Of a stretch of 24,247 nucleotides of DNA, positions 6,471-13,924 are shown in pieces. The position numbers and the translations under genes are program-made. Positions within the stretch are counted from its first letter, which is position 1; every line of letters starts with the position of its first letter. This DNA comes from JBBRUG01 sp038247995 (GTDB taxonomy: Bacteria; Chloroflexota; Chloroflexia; Chloroflexales; Chloroflexaceae), in contig JBBRUG010000045.1 of NCBI GenBank assembly GCA_038247995.1, forward strand, positions 1 to 24,247. Reading direction: 5' to 3'. The notes below the pieces were generated by a model, which saw only the letters and a list, made by a program, of their open reading frames with translations, made no database searches and was not told the origin of the DNA.

Positions 6471-8151
6471 ACGCCGGCGTCTCCAACACGGCGCCCTGTG
6501 ACGCCGACGACACACACGCCGCGTAGCGCGCCATGACGCCCCAGGTATAACGTGGGGTCGGGGGTTGCCACGCCGCCATTCGCTCAGCGATCTCGGCTTC
6601 GGAAAGCCCCAAATCGAGTTTGCGCCCCTCAATGTCAATCGTCACCTGATCGCCGTCACGCAGCGCAGCAATCGGCCCGCCGCGCGCCGCCTCGGGTGCG
6701 ATATGGCCCACCATCAATCCGCGAGTTGCGCCGCTGAAACGCCCATCCGTTACCAGCGCCACACTCTCGCCAAGGCCCTGGCCGACGATTGCCGCCGTTA
6801 CCCCCAGCATCTCGCGCATCCCCGGCCCGCCGCGCGGCCCCTCGTAGCGGATCACTACCACATCGCCCGGTTGCACCTGGCGCATCAGCACTGCCGTCAT
6901 CGCTGCTTCCTCCGAGTCGAATACGCGCGCCGGCCCCTTGTGATAGGGGCGCTCGTGGCCGGCTACCTTCACTACTGAGCCGTCGGGTGCGAGGCTGCCG
7001 TGCAGAATCACCAGGCCGCCGGTGGGCTTGAGCGGCTGGTCGAGCGGGCGAATCACTTCCTGGCCGGGCGTCTCAACGGCGGTTGCGCTCTCGTCGGCCA
7101 GATTCTTCCCGGTGACGGTTAGGGCTGTTCCATCGATATAGCCGCCCTCGATCAGGCGTTTGGCGATCAGTTGGATGCCGCCGGCGCGATCGATTTCCAC
7201 AGCCGTAAATCGCCCGCCGGGCATCAGATCAACATAGAGCGGCGTGGCGGCGCTGATCGTATCGAAGTCGCTGATGTGTAGTTCCAGGCCGATCTCACGG
7301 GCCAGGGCGAGCAGGTGCAGCACCGCGTTGGTCGATCCGCCGGTGGCGGCCACACTGACGATTGCATTGCGGAAGGCGGTTGCGGTGAGAATGTCGCGCG
7401 GCTTGCGGTTGGCGCGCAGCACATCCATAACCAGCTTGCCGGCGGCAACCCCGGCCGCAACCTTGCGCTCGTCGATCGCCGGGATCGACGAACTGCCCAT
7501 TGGCGCCAGGCCGATCATCTCCATAATCGTGGCCATGGTATTGGCGGTGTACTGGCCGCCGCAGGCGCCGGGGCCGGGGCAGGCCACATCCTCAATCGCC
7601 TTCAGTTCGGCGTCGCTGATCCGCCCGGCGGCATTTGCGCCGATTGCCTCGAAGACGTGCTGCACCGTCACTTCGCGGCCCTCATAGATCCCGGGCATAA
7701 TCGAGCCGCCATACAGCATCACGCATGGTACGTTGAGGCGCGCCAAACCCATCGCCGCGCCGGGGATCGTTTTGTCGCAGGCCACCAGCGCGATGATTGC
7801 GTCGAACATGTAGCCCCGACCCATCAGTTCGATCGAGTCAGCGATTATATCGCGGCTGATCAGACTAGCCTTCATGCCCTCCGTACCCATTGTTACGCCG
7901 TCGCTGATCGCCACGGTGTTGAACTCCATCGGCGTACCGCCGGCGGCGCGCACGCCCTCCTTCACCGAAACCGCCAGATCGCGCAACGTGTAGTTGCACG
8001 GCATCGTCTCGATCCAGGTGTTCGCAATGCCGATAATCGGTCGGCCAAGATCGGCGTCGGTAAAGCCGATCGCCTTGAGCATGGCCCGCGCGGCGGCGCG
8101 CGATTTTCCGTCGGTGATGGTTTTGCTGCGCGGCTTGAGATCGTCTGACAT
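6466..8151 (-). CDS. ilvD: Dihydroxy-acid dehydratase
   Basis: IlvD dehydrates 2,3-dihydroxy-isovalerate and 2,3-dihydroxy-3-methylvalerate to the 2-keto acids that precede valine, leucine and isoleucine. The start is placed at ATG 8151 (MSDDLKPRS), giving 561 residues, the normal family length; GGAG sits 6 bp upstream, and longer in-frame starts add a basic non-conserved tail. The Fe-S ligand cysteines are present: C52 (TMPCNYTL), C125 (ACDKTIPGA) and C197 (PGPGACGG). Other family blocks include GDVVVIRYEGPRGGPGM and DGRFSGATRG. The last 20 or so residues are less conserved and run into a heptad repeat. It stands alone here, with no other ilv or leu gene in the window. Convergent with chrA and divergent from the glycosyltransferase. 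Confidence 0.97.
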   Translation of the reverse strand: MSDDLKPRSKTITDGKSRAAARAMLKAIGFTDADLGRPIIGIANTWIETMPCNYTLRDLAVSVKEGVRAAGGTPMEFNTVAISDGVTMGTEGMKASLISRDIIADSIELMGRGYMFDAIIALVACDKTIPGAAMGLARLNVPCVMLYGGSIMPGIYEGREVTVQHVFEAIGANAAGRISDAELKAIEDVACPGPGACGGQYTANTMATIMEMIGLAPMGSSSIPAIDERKVAAGVAAGKLVMDVLRANRKPRDILTATAFRNAIVSVAATGGSTNAVLHLLALAREIGLELHISDFDTISAATPLYVDLMPGGRFTAVEIDRAGGIQLIAKRLIEGGYIDGTALTVTGKNLADESATAVETPGQEVIRPLDQPLKPTGGLVILHGSLAPDGSVVKVAGHERPYHKGPARVFDSEEAAMTAVLMRQVQPGDVVVIRYEGPRGGPGMREMLGVTAAIVGQGLGESVALVTDGRFSGATRGLMVGHIAPEAARGGPIAALRDGDQVTIDIEGRKLDLGLSEAEIAERMAAWQPPTPRYTWGVMARYAACVSSASQGAVLETPAW

Positions 8152-8275
8152 TTCACGCTCCATTGAGGGACTGCGCCAAGGGTTCATGGGCGGACGGTAG
8201 GCGGCGAAAGGCAGGGCCCATGCGCCTGCACGCCGGCGCCGATCCACTTGTCGAGGCGAAGGGTTACGTAGGCTG

Positions 8276-8281
8276 ATTATA
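8276..8281 (-). promoter_or_regulatory. Candidate -10 box for ilvD
   Basis: A perfect TATAAT on the - strand lies 125 bp upstream of the ilvD start in the 332-bp divergent gap. No convincing -35 is seen at 16-18 bp. The leader between it and ilvD shows no obvious attenuator or T-box. Confidence 0.4.
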
Positions 8282-8309
8282 CGCGAGAAACGCCGGATGC
8301 GGCGCCACG

Positions 8310-8338
8310 TTGACAGGCGCCCGCGACGCTGCTACACT
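8310..8338 (+). promoter_or_regulatory. Sigma70-type promoter for the glycosyltransferase
   Basis: A consensus -35 TTGACA (8310-8315) is separated by exactly 17 bp from TACACT (8333-8338, 5 of 6 matches to TATAAT). It points to the glycosyltransferase gene, with a predicted leader of about 140 nt that contains the heptad arrays. It is the best-matched housekeeping promoter seen in the window. Confidence 0.75.
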
Positions 8339-8415
8339 CCCCGGCAGATGAGGCCAGGCCGTGCAGTGCCTAAAGGCGATCCATTCACTCAGATGTGATC
8401 TGCACGCCGCACCTG

Positions 8416-8481
8416 TTCGGCCTTCGGCCTCTGGCCTCCGGCCTTCTGACTCCTGAATCCTGACTCCTGAATCCTGACTCC
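8416..8481. repeat. Two adjoining heptad arrays ending 2 bp before a start codon
   Basis: Positions 8416-8443 are four 7-bp units (TTCGGCC, TTCGGCC, TCTGGCC, TCCGGCC). After a 3-bp junction, 8447-8481 are five alternating units TGACTCC and TGAATCC. The second array ends 2 bp before the glycosyltransferase ATG at 8484 and leaves no room for a Shine-Dalgarno sequence. The rest of the 8152-8483 gap holds the two promoters described separately. Confidence 0.9.
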
Positions 8482-8483
8482 TA

Positions 8484-9725
8484 ATGATCGTCTATATCGC
8501 CTATCCCACCAGCCTGACCTTGCAGTCGGCGAATGCATTGCAAACCCATACGACGCTGCGCGAACTCCGTGCGCTGCGCCCCGATACGCTGGCGATCATC
8601 CCGCGTTGGGGGCGCGAGCCGAGCCGTTTTAGCGAGGTCGGCGCGTTACACCTGCCGCGCCCGGCGATCGGCAAGCTCTCGCGCCTGCACAAGAGCACGC
8701 TGCTGTATTATCTGGAGCATACCGTTTTCGCCTGGATGACGGCTGCCATTGTGGCGGCGCAACGCAAGCGGGTCGAAGCGGTCTATGTGCGCCAAGCGAT
8801 CTGCGCCGCCTGGTGGGCCGGTGTGCTGGGGCCGCGGTTGGGCGCGCCGGTGATCTACGAGGCGCACGACCTGGAGACGCGCAATCCATCGCGGGCCAAA
8901 GAGCCCTGGGCCGCAGGGTTGCTGCATCTGATCGATCGGGTGGCCTTAACTCGCGCGACGGCGGTGACATCGCTCACGGCCGATTTTCAACGCTATGTGG
9001 CTACCATCGGCTGGCGCGATCCCGCTGAGGTGTATGTCATCCCTGATGCCTACGACCAGCGCCTCTTCGCACCCCAGGATCGCATGGCCTGTCGCGCTGC
9101 GCTGGGCCTGCCCACCGAGGCGCCGATGATTGCTTACGCCGGGATGACTTTTGCGCATCGCTGGTTAGCGGGCCTGCTGGAGGCGACATTTCAATTGCGC
9201 GAGCGCTTCCCCAGGTTAACCCTGCTGCTCGTGGGCGGACGTGATCGTGAGCGGGCGGCGTTGGCCGCTCAGGCGCGCGGGCTTGGGTTTGCCCTGCATG
9301 AACACCTAACGCCGGGCGAGCACCCGGCTGAACGTCTGCCGCCGGCTACCTGCTACCTGCTTCCGCCCCGCCCGCAGGCTGATGTGCTGCCCTTACTGGG
9401 CGCCGCCGATGTGCTGGCCATTCCCGATACGGTAACCGACCTGACCGCATCGCCGCTCAAGCTTTTTGAATATCTGGCGCTGGGCCAACCACTCGTATTA
9501 CCCGCTATTCCGGCCCTCCACGAGATTGTGCCGCCGGAACTTACCTGGAGCTTCCACCGCCGCGATCTTGCGGGCCTTACGGCTGCTTTGGCCGGCGCGC
9601 TGCATGCCGCGCCTGATCCAACCGGCGCCCTGGCGCGGCGAGCGGTGGCTAGCGACCATACGTATACCCGGCGGGCCGAGCGCATTCTTGATGTTGTTGC
9701 AGCGATCGGCCAATCCGTACCATAA
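8484..9725 (+). CDS. GT4-like glycosyltransferase (GT-B fold)
   Basis: A 413-residue cytosolic or membrane-associated glycosyltransferase. The N-terminal half begins with a Rossmann-type strand (MIVYIAYP) and includes IYEAHDLE, typical of the acceptor domain of GT4 enzymes. The C-terminal domain has the second Rossmann unit (LTLLLVGGRD) and the nucleotide-sugar binding motif SPLKLFEYLALGQPLV, whose Glu contacts the donor ribose. Sugar donor and acceptor are unknown, and no neighbour points to a specific polysaccharide. The start ATG at 8484 lies directly behind a heptad array with no ribosome site, suggesting leaderless-like or weak initiation. A 12-residue segment near 288-299 (PATCYLLPPRPQ) is encoded partly by a duplicated CTACCTG heptamer (9346-9359) and looks inserted between conserved blocks. 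Confidence 0.85.
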   Translation: MIVYIAYPTSLTLQSANALQTHTTLRELRALRPDTLAIIPRWGREPSRFSEVGALHLPRPAIGKLSRLHKSTLLYYLEHTVFAWMTAAIVAAQRKRVEAVYVRQAICAAWWAGVLGPRLGAPVIYEAHDLETRNPSRAKEPWAAGLLHLIDRVALTRATAVTSLTADFQRYVATIGWRDPAEVYVIPDAYDQRLFAPQDRMACRAALGLPTEAPMIAYAGMTFAHRWLAGLLEATFQLRERFPRLTLLLVGGRDRERAALAAQARGLGFALHEHLTPGEHPAERLPPATCYLLPPRPQADVLPLLGAADVLAIPDTVTDLTASPLKLFEYLALGQPLVLPAIPALHEIVPPELTWSFHRRDLAGLTAALAGALHAAPDPTGALARRAVASDHTYTRRAERILDVVAAIGQSVP

Positions 9726-9839
9726 AGATGGCATTTCCGATCTACAATAGGAATAGTCCGGCATGGCGTTTGCGTGCCGAGCGCTCGGATTGTGACGCAG
9801 GCGGCCGGGCGATCCGCCGATGACGCCGATGACGCAGAT

Positions 9840-9891
9840 AGGCGGCAGGCGCAGGATAAACATCACGGTCCGGTTTTAGTGCCTGCCGCCT
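9840..9891. repeat. 11-bp inverted repeat, REP-like
   Basis: AGGCGGCAGGC (9840-9850) and its exact complement GCCTGCCGCCT (9881-9891) flank a 30-bp loop. A related GGCGGCAGG core recurs at about 10980 and 20570, so it may belong to a dispersed family in this genome. Confidence 0.65.
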
Positions 9892-9943
9892 GATTCCTGC
9901 TTCGCGCTTCCTGGTAAGCCTTGTGCTCTAACTCAGCATACCG

Positions 9944-10040
9944 TCACGCCGGTAGAATCAGCATTAGCGCGACGCCCACAATCATCAGCCAGAGCAGGCA
10001 TCCCAGGCCGCCAGCCGATTGCGGTTGGGGTGGTTTCCAT
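9944..10040 (-). pseudogene. Frameshifted single-span membrane microprotein
   Basis: On the - strand, AGGAGG (10051-10046) lies 5 bp before an ATG at 10040, an ideal start site. The ATG frame gives a non-hydrophobic peptide. The adjacent frame, open to TGA at 9944-9946, encodes about 31 residues with a clear design: a Trp-Lys-Pro-Pro-rich head, then GGLGCLLWLMIVGVALM and LILPA, a single membrane span. That frame has no ATG, GTG or TTG start after its upstream stop. The simplest reading is a small membrane protein whose first codons are shifted by one base, by mutation or sequence error. An ATT start is less likely because it abuts the ribosome site. Confidence 0.45.
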
Positions 10041-10336
10041 ACAATCCTCCTGCTGCTTCAGCGGGCGGTTTCACGCTCCCTGGCGAGAATGGAGAGGCGA
10101 TCGGGGAACACCGTACGACGGTATGAATATAGTAGCGGATTGGAAGCTAGAGCACTGAGCAGCATGACTGAGCTTCAGAGGCCACTGAACCGAGTAGCTC
10201 GCTGCGCTCGCACCTGGTTATGCAGGCTCAATCGATCTGAGCAATGCTGTAAATGCCGCTCTGAGGTTCCGTAGAAAAAACTCACAGTTAGCCTAGCTTA
10301 AGCTTATGGAAACGTAGTGGATCGATAGGAGGGGGT

Positions 10337-10972
10337 ATGGGGGAGCAACAACGCCACGACCAATCTGCACAACTCTATGCACTCGACGAACATGCCGTAA
10401 CGCCGCGAATGGTTGTACTTGATGACCAAGAGTGCACCATTGGGCGCGATTCGGGCTGTCGGGTTGTGGTACAACGCCACGATGTCTCGCGGACGCACGC
10501 GCGGATCTTCCGTGAAGGCGGGCGGTATATTCTGGTCGATCTTGCTAGCAGCAATGGCACTTATGTGAACGGGCGGCGGATCAGCGCGCCGCAGCAACTG
10601 CAAAGCGATGATCAGATTAGCGTGGGCACCGGTTCAGCCGTGCTCCGGTTTGTGGATCCATTTGACACGATTGTGCCGACGTATCAGTTGCGCTTTGACG
10701 ATCGGTTAGGCCTGTTTTTTTACCATAGCAAAGCGCTTGAGCTTACGCCGAATCAGGTGCGCTTGCTGCGCTTGTTGTATCGCAACAGCGGCACCTTGTG
10801 TACCCGCGATCAATGTGCCCGCGCCGTCTGGAATGAACCCTATGACCAGGCGATCCACGCCGGTGCGCTCGATCAGTTGATCACGACCGTGCGCACGAAA
10901 CTACGCCAGATCGATCCTTCACGCGATCTGATCAAGACTCGACGCGGGATGGGCTACGTGTTGGATTTATGA
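10337..10972 (+). CDS. FHA-domain winged-helix transcriptional regulator
   Basis: A 211-residue protein behind a strong AGGAGGGGG ribosome site. Residues about 20-108 form an FHA domain with the phosphothreonine-binding residues in place: G36-R37, S51-R52-x-H54, and S72-N73-G74 followed by N78-G79. Residues about 120-211 form an OmpR/PhoB-type winged helix (LELTPNQVRLLRLLYRNSG, ending RRGMGYVLDL), a DNA-binding domain usually found behind receiver domains. The FHA domain replaces the receiver, so DNA binding is probably controlled by recognising a phosphothreonine peptide. No membrane segment is present. The gene is convergent with a Ser/Thr kinase only 33 bp away, the obvious candidate partner. 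Domain calls are secure; the target genes and the partnership are inferred. Confidence 0.92.
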   Translation: MGEQQRHDQSAQLYALDEHAVTPRMVVLDDQECTIGRDSGCRVVVQRHDVSRTHARIFREGGRYILVDLASSNGTYVNGRRISAPQQLQSDDQISVGTGSAVLRFVDPFDTIVPTYQLRFDDRLGLFFYHSKALELTPNQVRLLRLLYRNSGTLCTRDQCARAVWNEPYDQAIHAGALDQLITTVRTKLRQIDPSRDLIKTRRGMGYVLDL

Positions 10973-11005
10973 GGCCAGGCGGCAGGGGCAGTTCCACGTG
11001 GTTGC

Positions 11006-12907
11006 TCACGAAGGTGCGCGCCAGAGAAAGATCCGCCCATCGTGGGTGGCGGCGGCGATGGTACGGCCGTTGGGGCTGTAGCGAATGCCGGTTACGCCGG
11101 CGCCGTGCTGAAGAATGTGGGGCAGTTGGCTGCCATCGCTGAAGCGCCAGAAGCGTACTGTAGAATCTTCGCTGCCGCTGGCGAGGATGAGCGAGTCCTG
11201 GCTGAAGGCCAGGCTATGCACCGGGCGGCTATGGTACTGGAAAGCCTCAATTAGCCGCTGATCGCTGGTGCGCCAGACGCGAACCTGGGCCTGGCTGCTC
11301 GCGGCGAGCATTGTACCGTCGGGGCTATAAGTAACACTATAGACAAAGTTGCTGAAACTTTCGATCTTGCCGTCGGGTAGATGATCGGCGCTCCGCCAGA
11401 GGTAGATCGTACCGTCAAATCCGCCGGCGGCAAGCGTTGCGCCGTCGGGGGCAAAGCTCAGGCTGTGGACAAAGGGGCACGGCAGATCGCCAAACTTCTC
11501 CAGCCGCTCGCCGTTAATGTGGCACAGCGTAATCGCCCGCCCCCAGCCGCCGATCGCCAGAATTGTGCCGTTAGGGCTAAAAGTAACGCTCTCCACAGAC
11601 ACACCGGGGCATGCAACCGTCATTTTCAGGTCGCCGCTCTGAATACTCCAGATCCGCACCGTTTCATCATCGCTGCCTGAGGCCAGCAGGTTCCCATCGG
11701 GGCTGAAGATGAGGCTGCGCACGCTGCTCGTGTGGCCGCGGAGCGTGCCGACGTGATTGCCGTCGTCGGTACGCCAGATGCCGATCGTGTGATCATCGTA
11801 GCCGGCTGCCAGCAGCGCCCCATTGGGGCTGAAGGCAATGTCGCGTACCGGACTGCCGGTGGTCAGCCGCCGGATCAGGGTGCCGACCGGTTGGGTTTCG
11901 CGGGGATCGCGCACACGGGTGAGCGCGGGTGTTACGCTGCCGTCGGAACGGGGTGTGGCGATCTCAGTGCTGCGCGAAGTTGGCGGCGGTACTGCTGCCG
12001 AAGGCGTGTTCCCAGTGCGCTCAACCTGGCGACGGGCCTGTGCCAATGCGTCGCGCATCTCTAGTGCGCTTTGCGGGCGCGCTTCGGCGGATATGGCGAG
12101 CGCGTGCTCAAAAACGGCGGCAATTGCTTCGGGCACATGGGGCGCGATCGTGCGGATCGGCCGCAGCGAGTCGCCCTGGCTATTTAAAAACCGCGCCATG
12201 CGGCTCATTGCATCAGTGGGCAAGGCGCCAGTGAGCATATGATACAGCGTTGCTGCAAGCGAGTACAGATCGCTGCGTGGATCGGGTGCGCCATTGTTGA
12301 TCTGCTCCACTGGCGCGTAGGGTGGCGTAAAACCATCCACCTTGCGCGCCAAATTTTCGGGCGTTGTTGTTTCCGCGCCATCGATCGGCTCGGCGTTCAC
12401 GGTCAACCCACCGCGAGCAAGGCCAAAATCGAGCAAGAAGATATCGTAGGTGCTGGTGCTGAGCTTCAGGTTTTTGGGCTTAATATCGCGGTGGATAACT
12501 GGTGATGGGCGCGAGTGCAAATAGATTAGCACATCGAGCAACTGATCCGCCCATTTGAGCACCCAGGTGAGCACTTGCGGCGAGGCAAAGCGGTTGCCAA
12601 AGCGCGTAAGCTGATTGCCCAGATCTTCGCCGGGGATGTACTCCATTACGAGAAACTGGCCATTGGCCTCGACAAAATGGTCGATCACCTTGGGGAGCGC
12701 CTGGTGGCGCAGGCGGGCCAAAATTTGCGCCTCTTGTTCAAATGCGCGGCGGTAGGCCATATTGTCGTTGCTGAAGAGGGTTTCTTTCAGTGCCACCTGG
12801 TTCCGCAGCCGCAAATCGTGCGCGAGGTACACCGACCCCATGCCGCCTTTACCGATCTGGTTGGCAATGCGATAACGACCTTGAAGCACTGTACCGGGCT
12901 CGAGCAT
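11006..12907 (-). CDS. Ser/Thr protein kinase with C-terminal WD40 propeller
   Basis: A 633-residue PknB-type (Hanks) kinase. The P-loop GKGGMGSVY (19-27), the ATP lysine K41 (VALKE), the catalytic loop HRDIKPKN (139-146, base D141) and DFG (160-162) are all intact, so it should be active. A short Ser/Thr/Pro-rich linker (about 295-335) leads to seven WD40 repeats (about 340-633). Each has a core of the form SVRSLIFSPDGNLLASGS...VRIW, enough for one closed seven-blade propeller. There is no transmembrane helix, so unlike many PASTA or sensor kinases it is cytosolic, with the propeller as the likely substrate-docking or input module. It is convergent with the FHA regulator. An extended -10 promoter lies about 100 bp upstream. 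Confidence 0.96.
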   Translation of the reverse strand: MLEPGTVLQGRYRIANQIGKGGMGSVYLAHDLRLRNQVALKETLFSNDNMAYRRAFEQEAQILARLRHQALPKVIDHFVEANGQFLVMEYIPGEDLGNQLTRFGNRFASPQVLTWVLKWADQLLDVLIYLHSRPSPVIHRDIKPKNLKLSTSTYDIFLLDFGLARGGLTVNAEPIDGAETTTPENLARKVDGFTPPYAPVEQINNGAPDPRSDLYSLAATLYHMLTGALPTDAMSRMARFLNSQGDSLRPIRTIAPHVPEAIAAVFEHALAISAEARPQSALEMRDALAQARRQVERTGNTPSAAVPPPTSRSTEIATPRSDGSVTPALTRVRDPRETQPVGTLIRRLTTGSPVRDIAFSPNGALLAAGYDDHTIGIWRTDDGNHVGTLRGHTSSVRSLIFSPDGNLLASGSDDETVRIWSIQSGDLKMTVACPGVSVESVTFSPNGTILAIGGWGRAITLCHINGERLEKFGDLPCPFVHSLSFAPDGATLAAGGFDGTIYLWRSADHLPDGKIESFSNFVYSVTYSPDGTMLAASSQAQVRVWRTSDQRLIEAFQYHSRPVHSLAFSQDSLILASGSEDSTVRFWRFSDGSQLPHILQHGAGVTGIRYSPNGRTIAAATHDGRIFLWRAPS

Positions 12908-12999
12908 GAACGGGCGTCTTTCTGAGCGACAATGGCGCCATAACCGTGGAGCGGCGCGGCTCCGTCGAAACGCTGATGTTTACGAGTCTATCGTACGCC

Positions 13000-13011
13000 C
13001 CCATTATAGCA
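13000..13011 (-). promoter_or_regulatory. Extended -10 promoter for the kinase gene
   Basis: On the - strand, TGC-TATAAT (hexamer 13008-13003) lies about 95 bp upstream of the kinase start. The TGn extension can compensate for the absence of a clear -35. It sits between the glycerol operon terminator and the kinase, so the kinase is probably an independent transcript. Confidence 0.6.
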
Positions 13012-13052
13012 AATTCGTTACGGCATCTGGTTGTGTTTACGACGAATGCTCG

Positions 13053-13098
13053 TAGAAAACCGGCATCAAGGTACTGTATGCCGTACCCTGATGCCGGT
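13053..13098 (-). terminator. Intrinsic terminator of the glycerol/DHA operon
   Basis: On the - strand, arms 13098-13083 and 13074-13059 pair over 16 bp with a single G-U wobble around an 8-nt loop. TTTTCT follows directly. It begins 32 bp after the dhaM stop and lies in the correct orientation to end the eight-gene operon. Confidence 0.8.
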
Positions 13099-13129
13099 AA
13101 ACTTGTACCTGGCTTGCTGTTTACGCGGG

Positions 13130-13846
13130 TTATTCGCTTTCGCCGAAGTTGCCGGCGACGAGTTTTTCCAGCGCAATCAGCGCTTCCTGGGCGTCATCGC
13201 CTTCAAGCTGGAGTTCAAGGCGGTGCCCCTGACTGACGCCGAGTTTCATCACATCGAGCAGGCTTTTGGCATTACCCGGCCGGCTATCGGGCCGATCGAG
13301 GTTGCGGGCGCGGATGCCGGCTTTGAAGCGGCCGGCCGTCTTTACAAACTCACTTGCCGGCCGCATATGCAGCCCAATTTTATTGCGGATCGTAAGCACG
13401 CCGGTCAGTCCGCCGGCGGCTGCGGGTGGGGCGCTTGCAGGCTGTGCCGGCGGCGTAGCCGGCGCGATCCCTTTGGCGTCGAGGGCGCGTTCCGCCGCCG
13501 CAACTACCTCTTCCAACGTAACGCCGGGCCGAGTAGCCTCAACCGCCGCGACGAGCGCCCCCTCGACAAGCGGCGCTCCGCTGAGATGGAAGCGCACGCC
13601 GCTGAGTTCCAGGGCCATCTCAGCGCTCATCACGGCGCTGCCCATATCAACGAGCGCGAGTACGGCTTCGGCGCCCTGGAGCTCGCTAAGCGCCGTCGTA
13701 ATCACATCGGCGGAGGTGCCGAGATCGCCTTCGAGCGTGCCGCCGGCCGCAGCGATCGGGATCTGCCCTTTCGCCATCTGGTCGGCCAGGGCTTTGATAC
13801 CACGCGCGACGTCGGCACTATGGGAGATAATTAATAGACCAATCAT
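13130..13846 (-). CDS. dhaM: Dihydroxyacetone kinase phosphotransfer subunit, EIIA-HPr fusion
   Basis: DhaM relays phosphate from the PEP:sugar phosphotransferase system to ADP bound on DhaL. Residues 1-125 are a mannose-type EIIA domain with the active histidine H9 (IISHSADVARG) and the GTLEGDLGTS motif. An Ala/Pro-rich linker (about 127-145) joins an HPr domain (about 147-238) with active H160 (GLHMRPASEF) and the NAKSLLDVM segment. The Enzyme I-like third domain present in E. coli DhaM is absent, so a separate Enzyme I (ptsI) is needed elsewhere in the genome. Last gene of the operon, 78 bp after glpC, with GAGG just before the ATG; the terminator follows 32 bp after its stop. Identity is firm from domains and from the neighbours dhaK and dhaL. 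Confidence 0.93.
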   Translation of the reverse strand: MIGLLIISHSADVARGIKALADQMAKGQIPIAAAGGTLEGDLGTSADVITTALSELQGAEAVLALVDMGSAVMSAEMALELSGVRFHLSGAPLVEGALVAAVEATRPGVTLEEVVAAAERALDAKGIAPATPPAQPASAPPAAAGGLTGVLTIRNKIGLHMRPASEFVKTAGRFKAGIRARNLDRPDSRPGNAKSLLDVMKLGVSQGHRLELQLEGDDAQEALIALEKLVAGNFGESE

Positions 13847-13876
13847 ATGCCTCAGGGGACAAGACGTAGAACGTTA

Positions 13877-13919
13877 GCTCAGCGCCGTGTCGGGAACCGG
13901 TACGGCGTTCCTGCTGAGC
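13877..13919. repeat. Hairpin between glpC and dhaM
   Basis: GCTCAGC (13877-13883) pairs with GCTGAGC (13913-13919), and inside it GCCGT (13884-13888) pairs with ACGGC (13902-13906). There is no T-tract. It could protect the mRNA end or reduce read-through into dhaM. Confidence 0.5.
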
Positions 13920-13924
13920 AAGGC

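Larger units (their letters stand above)
9726..10336. other. 611-bp gap between glycosyltransferase and FHA regulator
   Basis: The gap holds an inverted repeat (9840-9891) and a probable broken membrane microprotein on the - strand (9944-10040), described separately. A small inverted repeat ACCGT-ACG-ACGGT occurs near 10110-10122. Several + strand open frames here have no family resemblance and no ribosome site. No tRNA or other RNA gene is visible. Confidence 0.6.

Noticed and set aside
7315..8148. 277-codon + strand frame opposite ilvD
   Set aside because: Antisense shadow; His- and Arg-rich without family features.
9921..10274. 117-codon + strand frame in the gap before the FHA gene
   Set aside because: No ribosome site, atypical composition (Arg, Ser, Cys), and overlap with the better-supported microprotein on the other strand.
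10295..10305. AGCTTAAGCTT shared with the dhaL end (about 19902-19912)
   Set aside because: An 11-bp match in 24 kb is expected by chance, and the contexts differ.
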